Shown here in pieces: positions 19,961-26,941 of a stretch of DNA of 64,000 bases (position 1 is the stretch's first letter; each line of letters opens with the position of its first letter). This DNA comes from Chloracidobacterium sp. (GTDB taxonomy: Bacteria; Acidobacteriota; Blastocatellia; Pyrinomonadales; Pyrinomonadaceae). The stretch is taken from the NCBI GenBank assembly GCA_015075585.1, contig JABTUB010000002.1, positions 62,001 through 126,000 of the forward strand, read 5' to 3'. Made by a program: the position numbers and the translations under genes. The notes under the pieces were generated by a model, which was given only the letters and a program-made list of their open reading frames with translations, did no database searches and was not told the origin of the DNA.

Positions 19961-20359
19961 ATGGATATCGTTGTCGATACAAATATCATCATCTGGTACT
20001 TTGACGAATATTCGAGGCTTACAAAGCTCGCTGAAACAACCGTCGATGACGCTGCGGAGAACGGAACACTATTCGTTTCGTCGATCACCATCGTCGAACT
20101 CACATATTTGATCGAGAAGGATCGCGTGCCTAAAGAGGTGCTGGCCAAACTTCGCGAAGCTCTCGACGACGATGCGACCGCTTTCGAACTCGCTGGACTC
20201 TCTCGGCGAGTCGCTGACGAACTCCAGAATATCGACCGCTCCATCGTCGCCGACATGCACGACCGCATCGTCGCCGCAACCGCGTTGCATCTTGGCTTGC
20301 CGCTGGTGACGAGCGATGGCAATTTACAAAGGCTGTCCAATGTCGAAACGATCTGGTAA
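19961..20359 (+). CDS. vapC: PIN-domain toxin, VapC family
   Basis: VapC toxins are Mg-dependent ribonucleases held inactive by their antitoxin. The 132-residue protein has the PIN acidic set: Asp6 in VVDTN, Glu in SITIVELTYL (~47), Asp in IVADMHDRIVAATA (~100) and Asp in PLVTSDGNL (~117). All four appear intact, so the toxin is probably active. It starts directly after its antitoxin and is followed by a copy of the pntA 3' end, which shows the module entered at the pntA/pntB junction. Confidence 0.88.
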   Translation: MDIVVDTNIIIWYFDEYSRLTKLAETTVDDAAENGTLFVSSITIVELTYLIEKDRVPKEVLAKLREALDDDATAFELAGLSRRVADELQNIDRSIVADMHDRIVAATALHLGLPLVTSDGNLQRLSNVETIW

Positions 20360-20363
20360 ATTC

Positions 20364-20450
20364 ACGACCATCGCCGTCGTCATTGCCGCCATCAACATCG
20401 CCGGCGGATTTCTCGTAACGAATCGGGTGTTGGGGATGTTTAGGAAATAG
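20364..20450 (+). pseudogene. Diverged copy of the pntA 3' end
   Basis: In frame this reads [20 protein letters not shown] then VLGMFRK-stop, matching the last residues of PntA. Over 78 bases (20373-20450 against 19593-19670) I count 60 identities. Of the changed codons only three alter the amino acid (L to V, M to V, A to G); the others are synonymous. That pattern means the copy diverged while still part of a working pntA and is not a decaying local duplicate. Confidence 0.9.
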
Positions 20451-20455
20451 GTAAT

Positions 20456-21247
20456 ATGTCGGAATTGGAAAGTTTATTTGAAGCACTACGACATTACTTT
20501 GAACATTCCTCGTGGCGCCATGGTGATGAGAATCATTTGAAACACGAGTGGATCGATATCACTGAACGAATGCTTCGTATTGATGTCGAGGACATTTTGA
20601 AAAATAGTTGCTTTTGTTATTCCGCCGGAGCTGACATAACTCCGATAGTTGCCTTTAAGGATTTTATTCATTCGTACGTTTATTGCGATATTTGTGAATA
20701 CACAAACTATTTTGAACAAATTGGAAAGTTAAAAAAAAGACTAGATAATCAGGGTTTTTGCGAAATTCAAAAAACAAACATTAATGCAAGTTGGCTTTGC
20801 ATTCGGAATCAAGAGCATGATTCGTATCGACCAACCTGGAAAAATTGGAACATTGTTGGAAGCACAATTCATGCAAATGAATTGTTTGGAGAATTCAGCA
20901 TTTGGAAGAATAAACAAGCTTTTTATTGCCTACTCTATGTCTGTTGGGACAGTTTCGCTACTTGGATGAATTTATATCAGAAATTCCGCATAACTCCGAA
21001 AGCAGTTTGTGATCTCTATTGGGAAGGAGGTCTTTCAACTTCCGATAGCGCAGCCTCCATTTCCCCCGAACTACTAACTCCTGAATATTGGATACCGGGT
21101 TGGGGGCGGTTAACTGAAGATGCACGCTATGAAGAAATTGGTGAAGTGAGTTACTTTGGCGACTTTGGTCACAACGTTAAATTCGGCACCGATGGGCCGG
21201 ATTTTAAAGAGAAACTCTTTAAGCGAAGACACTTGGTAAGCGTTTGA
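20456..21247 (+). CDS. AT-rich orphan protein, unknown function
   Basis: This 263-residue soluble protein has an unusually high content of Trp, Tyr, Cys and Asn for this genome. The DNA is visibly AT-rich with many A/T-ending codons, unlike its neighbours, which points to horizontal acquisition. I recognise no domain; short features are a Cys-rich patch (NSCFCYSAG, YVYCDICEY) and an acidic beginning. It starts 5 bases after the pntA 3' copy. It may be cargo of the island, possibly a defence or immunity-type gene, but nothing in the sequence proves this. Confidence 0.6.
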   Translation: MSELESLFEALRHYFEHSSWRHGDENHLKHEWIDITERMLRIDVEDILKNSCFCYSAGADITPIVAFKDFIHSYVYCDICEYTNYFEQIGKLKKRLDNQGFCEIQKTNINASWLCIRNQEHDSYRPTWKNWNIVGSTIHANELFGEFSIWKNKQAFYCLLYVCWDSFATWMNLYQKFRITPKAVCDLYWEGGLSTSDSAASISPELLTPEYWIPGWGRLTEDARYEEIGEVSYFGDFGHNVKFGTDGPDFKEKLFKRRHLVSV

Positions 21248-21450
21248 CGTTGGGAATACCGAAACAACATTACGATTTTGCCAAACCAACGCGGTGGTCC
21301 TACCGGAAGCGCCGACTGATGGAGCTGCCGATTGCAGTGCGAATTTCATAAGTTGCCTAGTCTAATTGGTGATGGCAGTCAGACAACCGTGCGGCGGTAA
21401 ATCGAATTTAGCTGTGGGTTCAACCCACCGAAAACTGGGCCGAACGTTTT

Positions 21451-21533
21451 GTCCCATTAGGGACGTGATGAAAATAGCCCACCGATTCATCGGTGGGAAC
21501 GGACGACACAACGATCCAAAGTCCCGTAGGGAC
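21451..21533 (+). repeat. Left composite REP end of element 2
   Basis: GTCCC-atta-GGGAC (21451-21464), CCCACCGA-ttca-TCGGTGGG (21478-21497) and GTCCC-gta-GGGAC (21521-21533). A further small hairpin GTGGGT-tca-ACCCAC lies just outside at 21414-21428. Confidence 0.85.
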
Positions 21534-21566
21534 GGCTGAATATTCGCGGCCGCATATGATTCATTC

Positions 21567-21628
21567 GTCCCTACGGGGCTTGGGAATAATTGGTCCCTTG
21601 TTCCTATTATCGGATGTCCCTACGGGAC
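21567..21628 (+). repeat. Two additional REP hairpins left of the transposase
   Basis: GTCCCtacGGGGC (21567-21579, one mismatch) and GTCCCtacGGGAC (21616-21628) are the same REP type as the element ends and lie in the leader of the transposase gene. Confidence 0.8.
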
Positions 21629-21643
21629 GCGGATGAGAAATAA

Positions 21644-22096
21644 ATGGCACATTCATACGTCAGTCAATTGATGCACTGCGTCTTCAGCACTAAAGAACGC
21701 CGTTCGATGATAACGCCTGAATTGCTCGTCAGAATGATACCGTACATCGGCGGCATTGCAAGTGAGAACAAGTTTAAGCTGATTCACGGTGGCGGTGTTG
21801 ATGATCACGTCCATTTGCTGATTTCGCTCGCGAAGACAATGGCAATCTCAAAGGCGATGCAGTTAATAAAGGGTGGTTCGTCGAAATGGATTCACGATAC
21901 TTTTCCCGAACATCGAATGTTCGAGTGGCAGGAAGGATACGGAGCGTTTTCGATCTCGATCAGCGAAAAGGCTCGTACGATTAATTACATCGACAATCAA
22001 GCAGAGCACCATAAGAAGGTGGATTTTAAGACGGAGTTTATCGCGTTCCTCGATGCGCATGAAATGGAATACGATGTTCGTTATGTTTTCGATTGA
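21644..22096 (+). CDS. REP-associated tyrosine transposase (IS200-like)
   Basis: The 150-residue Y1 transposase has the HUH motif in DDHVHLLISL (His55, His57), the family's IKGGSSKWIH segment and the catalytic tyrosine helix YIDNQAEHHKK (Tyr115). The N-terminus SQLMHCVFSTKERR is characteristic. All key residues are present, so it is probably active. It differs strongly from the RAYT at 14538, and each is surrounded by its own hairpin family, consistent with the known pairing of RAYTs with cognate REPs. Confidence 0.92.
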   Translation: MAHSYVSQLMHCVFSTKERRSMITPELLVRMIPYIGGIASENKFKLIHGGGVDDHVHLLISLAKTMAISKAMQLIKGGSSKWIHDTFPEHRMFEWQEGYGAFSISISEKARTINYIDNQAEHHKKVDFKTEFIAFLDAHEMEYDVRYVFD

Positions 22097-22105
22097 TATC
22101 TATTC

Positions 22106-22186
22106 GTCCCTACGGGACTTTATGCGTGCTTCGACATTGTTCCCACCGATGAATCGGTGGGCTATTGACATTCGTCCCCACGGGAC
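22106..22186 (-). repeat. Right composite REP end of element 2
   Basis: GTCCC-tac-GGGAC (22106-22118), CCCACCGA-tgaa-TCGGTGGG (22142-22161) and GTCCC-cac-GGGAC (22174-22186). The reverse complement aligns with the left end over about 83 bases. Confidence 0.85.
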
Positions 22187-22204
22187 ACCGGAAGAACCTA
22201 TTTG

Positions 22205-22278
22205 AGCCTTTTCACAATCGCATACATCGGCACGAGTGCGTTGTTCATTTTGAGGTTGGGCGAGTTATCGCAGGAAAG
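22205..22278 (+). pseudogene. Copy of the pntB 5' end
   Basis: The first 50 bases match 22551-22600 of pntB at 46 positions, and similarity fades over the next 25. The translation (LFTIAYIGTSALFIL) follows the first PntB membrane helix ([15 protein letters not shown]). Unlike the pntA copy, most differences change the amino acid, so this copy may have decayed in place. Confidence 0.85.
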
Positions 22279-22307
22279 ATCGATCAATAGCGTATAATTT
22301 TGAATCT

Positions 22308-22541
22308 ATGGATTATCGAGAATACATTACGATGGAACCAAACAAACGCGGAGGCAAGCCCTGTATTCGCGGACTAGGAATCACGGTTGCAGAGGTTTTA
22401 GACTATATGGCTTCGGAAATGACCGATGACGAAATTCTCAAAGATTTTCCAGATTTAACCTGTGATGATTTGAAAGCTTGTATCGCTTTCGCTGCGGATC
22501 GTGAACGCACACTGATGACCGTACCGGTTGTACGAAACTAA
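22308..22541 (+). CDS. DUF433-family antitoxin, apparently without its toxin
   Basis: The 77-residue protein has the DUF433 pattern: a start MDYREYITMEPNKRGGKPCI followed by RGLGITVAEVLDYMAS, DDEILKDFPDLTCDDLKACI and AFAADRE. Members usually precede a PIN-like DUF5615 toxin gene. Here the stop codon is immediately followed by the pntB ATG, so no toxin gene is present. It is either a solitary antitoxin, possibly protective against an incoming toxin, or what remains of a pair. It may also drive pntB transcription and translation by coupling. Confidence 0.85.
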   Translation: MDYREYITMEPNKRGGKPCIRGLGITVAEVLDYMASEMTDDEILKDFPDLTCDDLKACIAFAADRERTLMTVPVVRN

Positions 22542-23954
22542 ATGCAACAAAGCCTGATCACAATCGCATACATCGCCGCGAGTGCGTTGTTCATTTTGAG
22601 TCTTGGCGGGCTTAGCCAGCAGGAGACCGCGCGGCGCGGCAATTGGTTCGGCATCGTCGGGATGTTGATAGCCTTGGTCGCGACGGCTGCGGCAATGAAC
22701 GTCGGCGGCCTGCCGCTGCTCATTGGCGCGCTTGCGCCGGGGCTTGTAATTGGAGCGATACTTGCGGCGCGAGTCCAAATGACGTCGATGCCAGAGTTAG
22801 TGGCGATCCTGCACAGTTTTGTAGGTCTGGCGGCGGTGCTTGTGGGCTTTGCAACATATCTTGACCCGACGGCTCCGATAAAAGAGGCCGCCGAGCACAG
22901 CCTTCATCTTGGCGAGATCTATGTAGGCGTCTGCATTGGTTCGATCACATTCACAGGCTCGGTCATCGCGTTCCTAAAGCTGCGGGGTTCGATCAGCGGC
23001 AGGCCGCTCCTGCTGCCGGGCCGCCATATCATTAACCTTCTGATGCTGCTAGCCACGGTCATCCTCGGCGTCTATTTCTTCACGCTCAGCGGGACGAGCC
23101 ATTCGGATGCGGCGGCTTACGTGTTGCTTGCGGCAACGATCTTGACAGGAATCTTGGGCCTGCACTTTATAATGGCGATCGGCGGCGCGGATATGCCCGT
23201 TGTCGTTTCGATGCTAAACAGCTATTCAGGTTGGGCGGCGGCGGCGGCGGGCTTTATGCTTGGCAACGATCTGCTGATAATCACGGGAGCTCTCGTCGGT
23301 TCATCGGGTGCGATCCTTTCGGCGATCATGTGCAAGGGCATGAACCGTTCGTTCGTCAGCGTGATGCTGGGCGGCTTCGGCACCGAGAGCACGGGCACAC
23401 ACTCGGCATCCGCCGCACCCGCGGGCGATGTCAATAGCATTGACGCGCCCGGAGCGACAGACCTGCTGCAGGCTGCGAAAAAGATCATCATCGTTCCGGG
23501 ATACGGCCTTGCGGTCGCACAGGCTCAGCACTCGCTTGCCGAGGTCGTCAAGATACTTAAGGGAAAAAACATTGAGGTAAAGTTCGCGATCCATCCGGTT
23601 GCAGGCCGCTTGCCGGGCCATATGAACGTCCTGCTCGCCGAGGCGAATATTCCGTATGACATTGTTTTTGAGATGGACGAGATCAATGACGAATTCCGCT
23701 CATCGGACGTCGCGTGGGTGATCGGTGCCAACGATATCGTCAACCCGTCGGCGCTGGAAGACCCCGGCTCGCCGATCGCCGGAATGCCCGTGCTGCATGT
23801 ATGGGAAAGCCGCGATGTGATCGTTATGAAACGCTCGATGGCAAGCGGCTATGCCGGTGTCGATAATCCGCTCTTCTACAAAGACAACACGCTGATGCTC
23901 TTCGGCGACGCCAAGAAGGTCGTTGATGAGATCCTGACCGAAATGCGGGGTTAG
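22542..23954 (+). CDS. pntB: NAD(P) transhydrogenase subunit beta
   Basis: PntB carries about eight to nine membrane helices (residues ~5-260), including the proton-channel region, and the NADP-binding domain III (~290-470). Visible in domain III are [20 protein letters not shown], the [19 protein letters not shown] segment and the end region [19 protein letters not shown]. The length (470) is normal. The ATG directly abuts the DUF433 stop codon. It needs PntA (18084) for function; the two genes are about 2.9 kb apart because of the island, so coordinated expression may now depend on read-through or a new promoter. Confidence 0.95.
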   Translation: MQQSLITIAYIAASALFILSLGGLSQQETARRGNWFGIVGMLIALVATAAAMNVGGLPLLIGALAPGLVIGAILAARVQMTSMPELVAILHSFVGLAAVLVGFATYLDPTAPIKEAAEHSLHLGEIYVGVCIGSITFTGSVIAFLKLRGSISGRPLLLPGRHIINLLMLLATVILGVYFFTLSGTSHSDAAAYVLLAATILTGILGLHFIMAIGGADMPVVVSMLNSYSGWAAAAAGFMLGNDLLIITGALVGSSGAILSAIMCKGMNRSFVSVMLGGFGTESTGTHSASAAPAGDVNSIDAPGATDLLQAAKKIIIVPGYGLAVAQAQHSLAEVVKILKGKNIEVKFAIHPVAGRLPGHMNVLLAEANIPYDIVFEMDEINDEFRSSDVAWVIGANDIVNPSALEDPGSPIAGMPVLHVWESRDVIVMKRSMASGYAGVDNPLFYKDNTLMLFGDAKKVVDEILTEMRG

Positions 23955-23963
23955 TTTTCGCTG

Positions 23964-24050
23964 TTATCGAGTCATTCTAAGCATTGATTTGAGTTCGCTC
24001 AGCTTTTCGAGCGGAAGCCGTTCGGGGCGCTTTGCGTGAGCAGTGCATCA
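23964..24050 (-). pseudogene. Possible 3' remnant of a lost minus-strand gene
   Basis: In the 265-base space after pntB, one minus-strand frame ends KRPERLPLEKLSELKSMLRM plus two residues and a stop. It is helical and charged like the end of a real enzyme, but an in-frame stop lies about 30 codons upstream. It could equally be chance. Nothing else was recognised between 23955 and 24219. Confidence 0.2.
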
Positions 24051-24219
24051 ACGGGGCAAGCCTCCGCAATGATCGGCGCTCACCCATGTTTCGGTGTGTT
24101 GATCTTGTGCGGATAACCCATTTTTCTGCTGAGATTTACCTGAATATTTCGGTACGCGATATTTTCGACAATATAATGCGCGGTTGTGCTAAAATCTCAT
24201 CGGTTCGATAAGCAGACAG

Positions 24220-25839
24220 ATGGCACTTGGTATCGTCATCCATATTTCGACCGGCACCGAAAAGCGTACCGAGTTCTTTTCGCAGGAACACATACGCATC
24301 GGTGCCGATGAGACCTGCGACCTTCAGGTAAACCTGCCGAACGGCGGGCCGGCGGGCGTGTGGCTTGATCTTGAAAATGCCGACGGCGTCTATCGCGTCA
24401 TCAACTTTGACGAGGCGATGGGCGTTTCGGTAAATGACAAGCCGATACGCCGTTACATCGCGCTTACCGACGGCGATCGTGTGGCGATGGGCGACACCGG
24501 AGTTGAGTTCGCTTTCTTTGCCCTAGAGAGCCGTTCGTCATTGATCCGGACCGGCCGTGACCGGTCGCATATCGCTCAGTTCATCGAAGAGGCGGCCCTT
24601 GAGAGTTCGTCATCCGCAAAACGCGACGACGCCAAGGCATTCCTTCGCGAATTCACCCGTGAACTCGCCCGCGAGATCTCTTGGACAACCAAGGCCATCG
24701 TTATGGTGTTGCTCGCCGGTTTCATCACGGGCGTTGTGTACATCGGTTACGCCATCAACAGACAGCTTACCGAAAGCCGAAACACGGCAAATTCGCAGGC
24801 TGATCTGATTCGGCGGCTCGAAGGAGAGCTTCAAAAGACCGGCGACAAGATCGGCGAGCTTAATAAATCAAACGAAGATCTGATAAAGACCGTCTCGCTC
24901 GCTCCGAACCTTCGTGTCGAATACGGCGGCGCCGTCGGCCTGATAGTCGGGGTTTATGACATTGTCGATAAAAGGACCGGCAAGGTGCTGCGTTATGCCG
25001 ACCCGCAATCGCTGAAGCCGAATCCGTACGAGCCCCCTTCGGAAGATCCCGGCCATCCGAGCTATCCGAACGCGATAGGCATTACCACCGAAGGCAGTGG
25101 CTCGCCTATCGAGTACGACTTTATCGGGACAGGTTTTCACGTCGGCGGCGGTTATATCGTTACGAATCGCCATGTCGTTCAGCCGTGGGAAGAGGACGAT
25201 CAGGTCAAACAAATTATGGCGGTCGGCAACGGAAAGCCGCGCGTCAAGAAACTCGTACTTTACTTCCCCAGATACGCTCAGCCGTTCCCGTTGAAGGTTC
25301 GTCAGCTCGGCAGCCGCGAAGATCTTGCTATCGCATCCATCGACCCGGCGATCCTGCCGTCCGACCTGCCGATCATTCCGCTCGATCCCGATTCGACCTC
25401 AGCGGCTATCGGTAAAACTGTGGTAACGATGGGTTATCCGAGCGGCCCTGATCGGCTGCTTGCGATGATCGACGACGACCAGGCAAAGTCGATCAATCAG
25501 CGGTTCGGCAACTCACGCGTCGCTCTGATCGATTTTCTCGCGCAGTCGCAGAAGATCGTGCCGCTCACCACACAAGGCCTCATCACCGATCTTGATGCAA
25601 ATCGTATCGTCCATGACGCGAAGACTGCTGAGGGAGGCTCCGGAGCACCGCTTTTCGGACAGGCCGGTAAAGTTATCGGCGTAAATTTTGGCGTATTTAC
25701 CGAGAATACTGCCGCCAACATGGCGGTGCCTGTAAAATTTGCGGTCGATCTGCTGCGTAAAGCCGGCTGGCAGCCGCCTGAGGAATCCAACAAAGAAAGT
25801 GAACCGGTAACCACGCCGCCGGAGACTGCCGCTCATTGA
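24220..25839 (+). CDS. Membrane serine protease with FHA-like N-terminal domain
   Basis: The 539-residue protein has three parts. Residues ~1-105 look like an FHA domain (IRIGADETCDLQVN, GVSVNDKPI, LTDGDRVAMGDTGVEF), a phosphothreonine-reading fold. One membrane helix lies at ~160-182 and is followed by a short coiled coil (LIRRLEGELQKTGDKIGEL). Residues ~260-515 form a trypsin-like domain with His in IVTNRHVV, Asp in SREDLAIASID and Ser in AEGGSGAPLF, so the triad is complete. With FHA inside and protease outside, it could link cytoplasmic kinase signalling to periplasmic proteolysis; this is inference. It ends 15 bases from the convergent acyltransferase gene. Confidence 0.75.
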   Translation: MALGIVIHISTGTEKRTEFFSQEHIRIGADETCDLQVNLPNGGPAGVWLDLENADGVYRVINFDEAMGVSVNDKPIRRYIALTDGDRVAMGDTGVEFAFFALESRSSLIRTGRDRSHIAQFIEEAALESSSSAKRDDAKAFLREFTRELAREISWTTKAIVMVLLAGFITGVVYIGYAINRQLTESRNTANSQADLIRRLEGELQKTGDKIGELNKSNEDLIKTVSLAPNLRVEYGGAVGLIVGVYDIVDKRTGKVLRYADPQSLKPNPYEPPSEDPGHPSYPNAIGITTEGSGSPIEYDFIGTGFHVGGGYIVTNRHVVQPWEEDDQVKQIMAVGNGKPRVKKLVLYFPRYAQPFPLKVRQLGSREDLAIASIDPAILPSDLPIIPLDPDSTSAAIGKTVVTMGYPSGPDRLLAMIDDDQAKSINQRFGNSRVALIDFLAQSQKIVPLTTQGLITDLDANRIVHDAKTAEGGSGAPLFGQAGKVIGVNFGVFTENTAANMAVPVKFAVDLLRKAGWQPPEESNKESEPVTTPPETAAH

Positions 25840-25853
25840 AAAGGCTGCGTTCG

Positions 25854-26765
25854 TCAGGCGTGCGTGCTTTCCGACATCATCCAATCACGATCTTTTTCGC
25901 CTAATTCTGCAATAAGCGTCATCAGATGGTCGCCGATCTCCTTGTGTGTTCGCCGGCGGTCGCCGCGTTCATAGAACTCTGTAAGATCTGCTCTCTCGCC
26001 GAACCATATCCGAACCTTCCCGCCTCCGCGCCAGTTGCCGAGTATTTGCCTCGGAAGGTCGTTGCCGAGACCGGCGATGAACACAGGTATCACCTGCGGG
26101 CGTGCATCAAAAATGACCTTCCCGATCCCGGGCTGTGCCGGCAAAAGGTCATAAGGACCGCCTTCAAGGTTCCGTTTGCCCTCGGGATGAAAACCAATGA
26201 CATGGCCGCTCCCGCCCTCAGCGAGCTGTACGAGACGCCGAAGTGAATATTTATCGAACTCCCGCTTCGACGCCTCGCCGGCTTCGCGAAAGAACGGCGG
26301 ATACATCGAGAACCAGCCCATAACAAAGTTTACGAACCAACCTACAAGGCTTGAGTAAAAGAACTTTGCCCTGACCGGAAAATAAAGCAGCATAGGCCGC
26401 CGCGTTCGCCTGAACAGCACGCTTGAGACGGTGTACATATCAAAGAACGAACGATGGTTCGCTACGAGCAGCAGCGGCCTCTTTGCATCAGAATGCTCGA
26501 CATTCTCGAGACCGAAGACGTTCATCAAATTATACGTCGCCAGAAATATCCAAAGGCTTCCGATATGCCGTTGAAAGAAGGTCATTAGCCGCTTCCAACC
26601 GCCGAGATTCATACGATGAGCCAGTCGAAAACCGAGCCTTTCGGTACTCGAGAGTACCGCCAACTCTTCGCGGGTAGGCAGAAGCGGCACTTCGGTCGCA
26701 GTCGAGAGCGTGTTAGTCGGTTTGTCGATAGATCCGGTCGTCATCGAAGTTGTCCATTTTACCAT
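25854..26765 (-). CDS. 1-acyl-sn-glycerol-3-phosphate acyltransferase family protein
   Basis: PlsC-family enzymes transfer an acyl chain to lysophosphatidic acid at the inner membrane. The 303-residue protein contains the catalytic block I NHRSFFDMYT (~residue 107), block II around FVNFVMGWFSMYPPFFRE and block III GFHPEGKRN (~195). Hydrophobic segments near 75-90 and 145-160 fit membrane association. The N-terminus is about 60 residues longer than minimal PlsC, and a second ATG at 26744 is an alternative start. The exact acceptor cannot be read from sequence. Confidence 0.85.
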   Translation of the reverse strand: MVKWTTSMTTGSIDKPTNTLSTATEVPLLPTREELAVLSSTERLGFRLAHRMNLGGWKRLMTFFQRHIGSLWIFLATYNLMNVFGLENVEHSDAKRPLLLVANHRSFFDMYTVSSVLFRRTRRPMLLYFPVRAKFFYSSLVGWFVNFVMGWFSMYPPFFREAGEASKREFDKYSLRRLVQLAEGGSGHVIGFHPEGKRNLEGGPYDLLPAQPGIGKVIFDARPQVIPVFIAGLGNDLPRQILGNWRGGGKVRIWFGERADLTEFYERGDRRRTHKEIGDHLMTLIAELGEKDRDWMMSESTHA

Positions 26766-26941
26766 TTCACCGCCCTTTCGCGCAGGCTTGACCCGGCGTG
26801 GTTTCAGTGGACATTACGGTCAACATAAAATACCATTGTCAAATCCCGCTTTGTCCTAGCTATCGTCAACGACGTAGCCGAAAGCGGCGGTCTTTTCCGC
26901 CATCCGGCATCGGGTTTATCCAGTTCTAAAGGGAGCTACAT

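Larger units (their letters stand above)
21451..22186 (+). mobile_element. RAYT/REP element 2
   Basis: The element is about 736 bp with an IS200-like transposase inside. The outer ~83 bases of each side match as inverted repeats: an outer GTCCC...GGGAC hairpin, then a perfect 8-bp hairpin CCCACCGA-ttca-TCGGTGGG flanked by the same AATAG and GGGAAC letters, then an inner GTCCCgtaGGGAC hairpin. Two further GTCCC hairpins lie on the left between the end and the gene. The hairpin sequences are unrelated to those of element 1. Confidence 0.85.
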
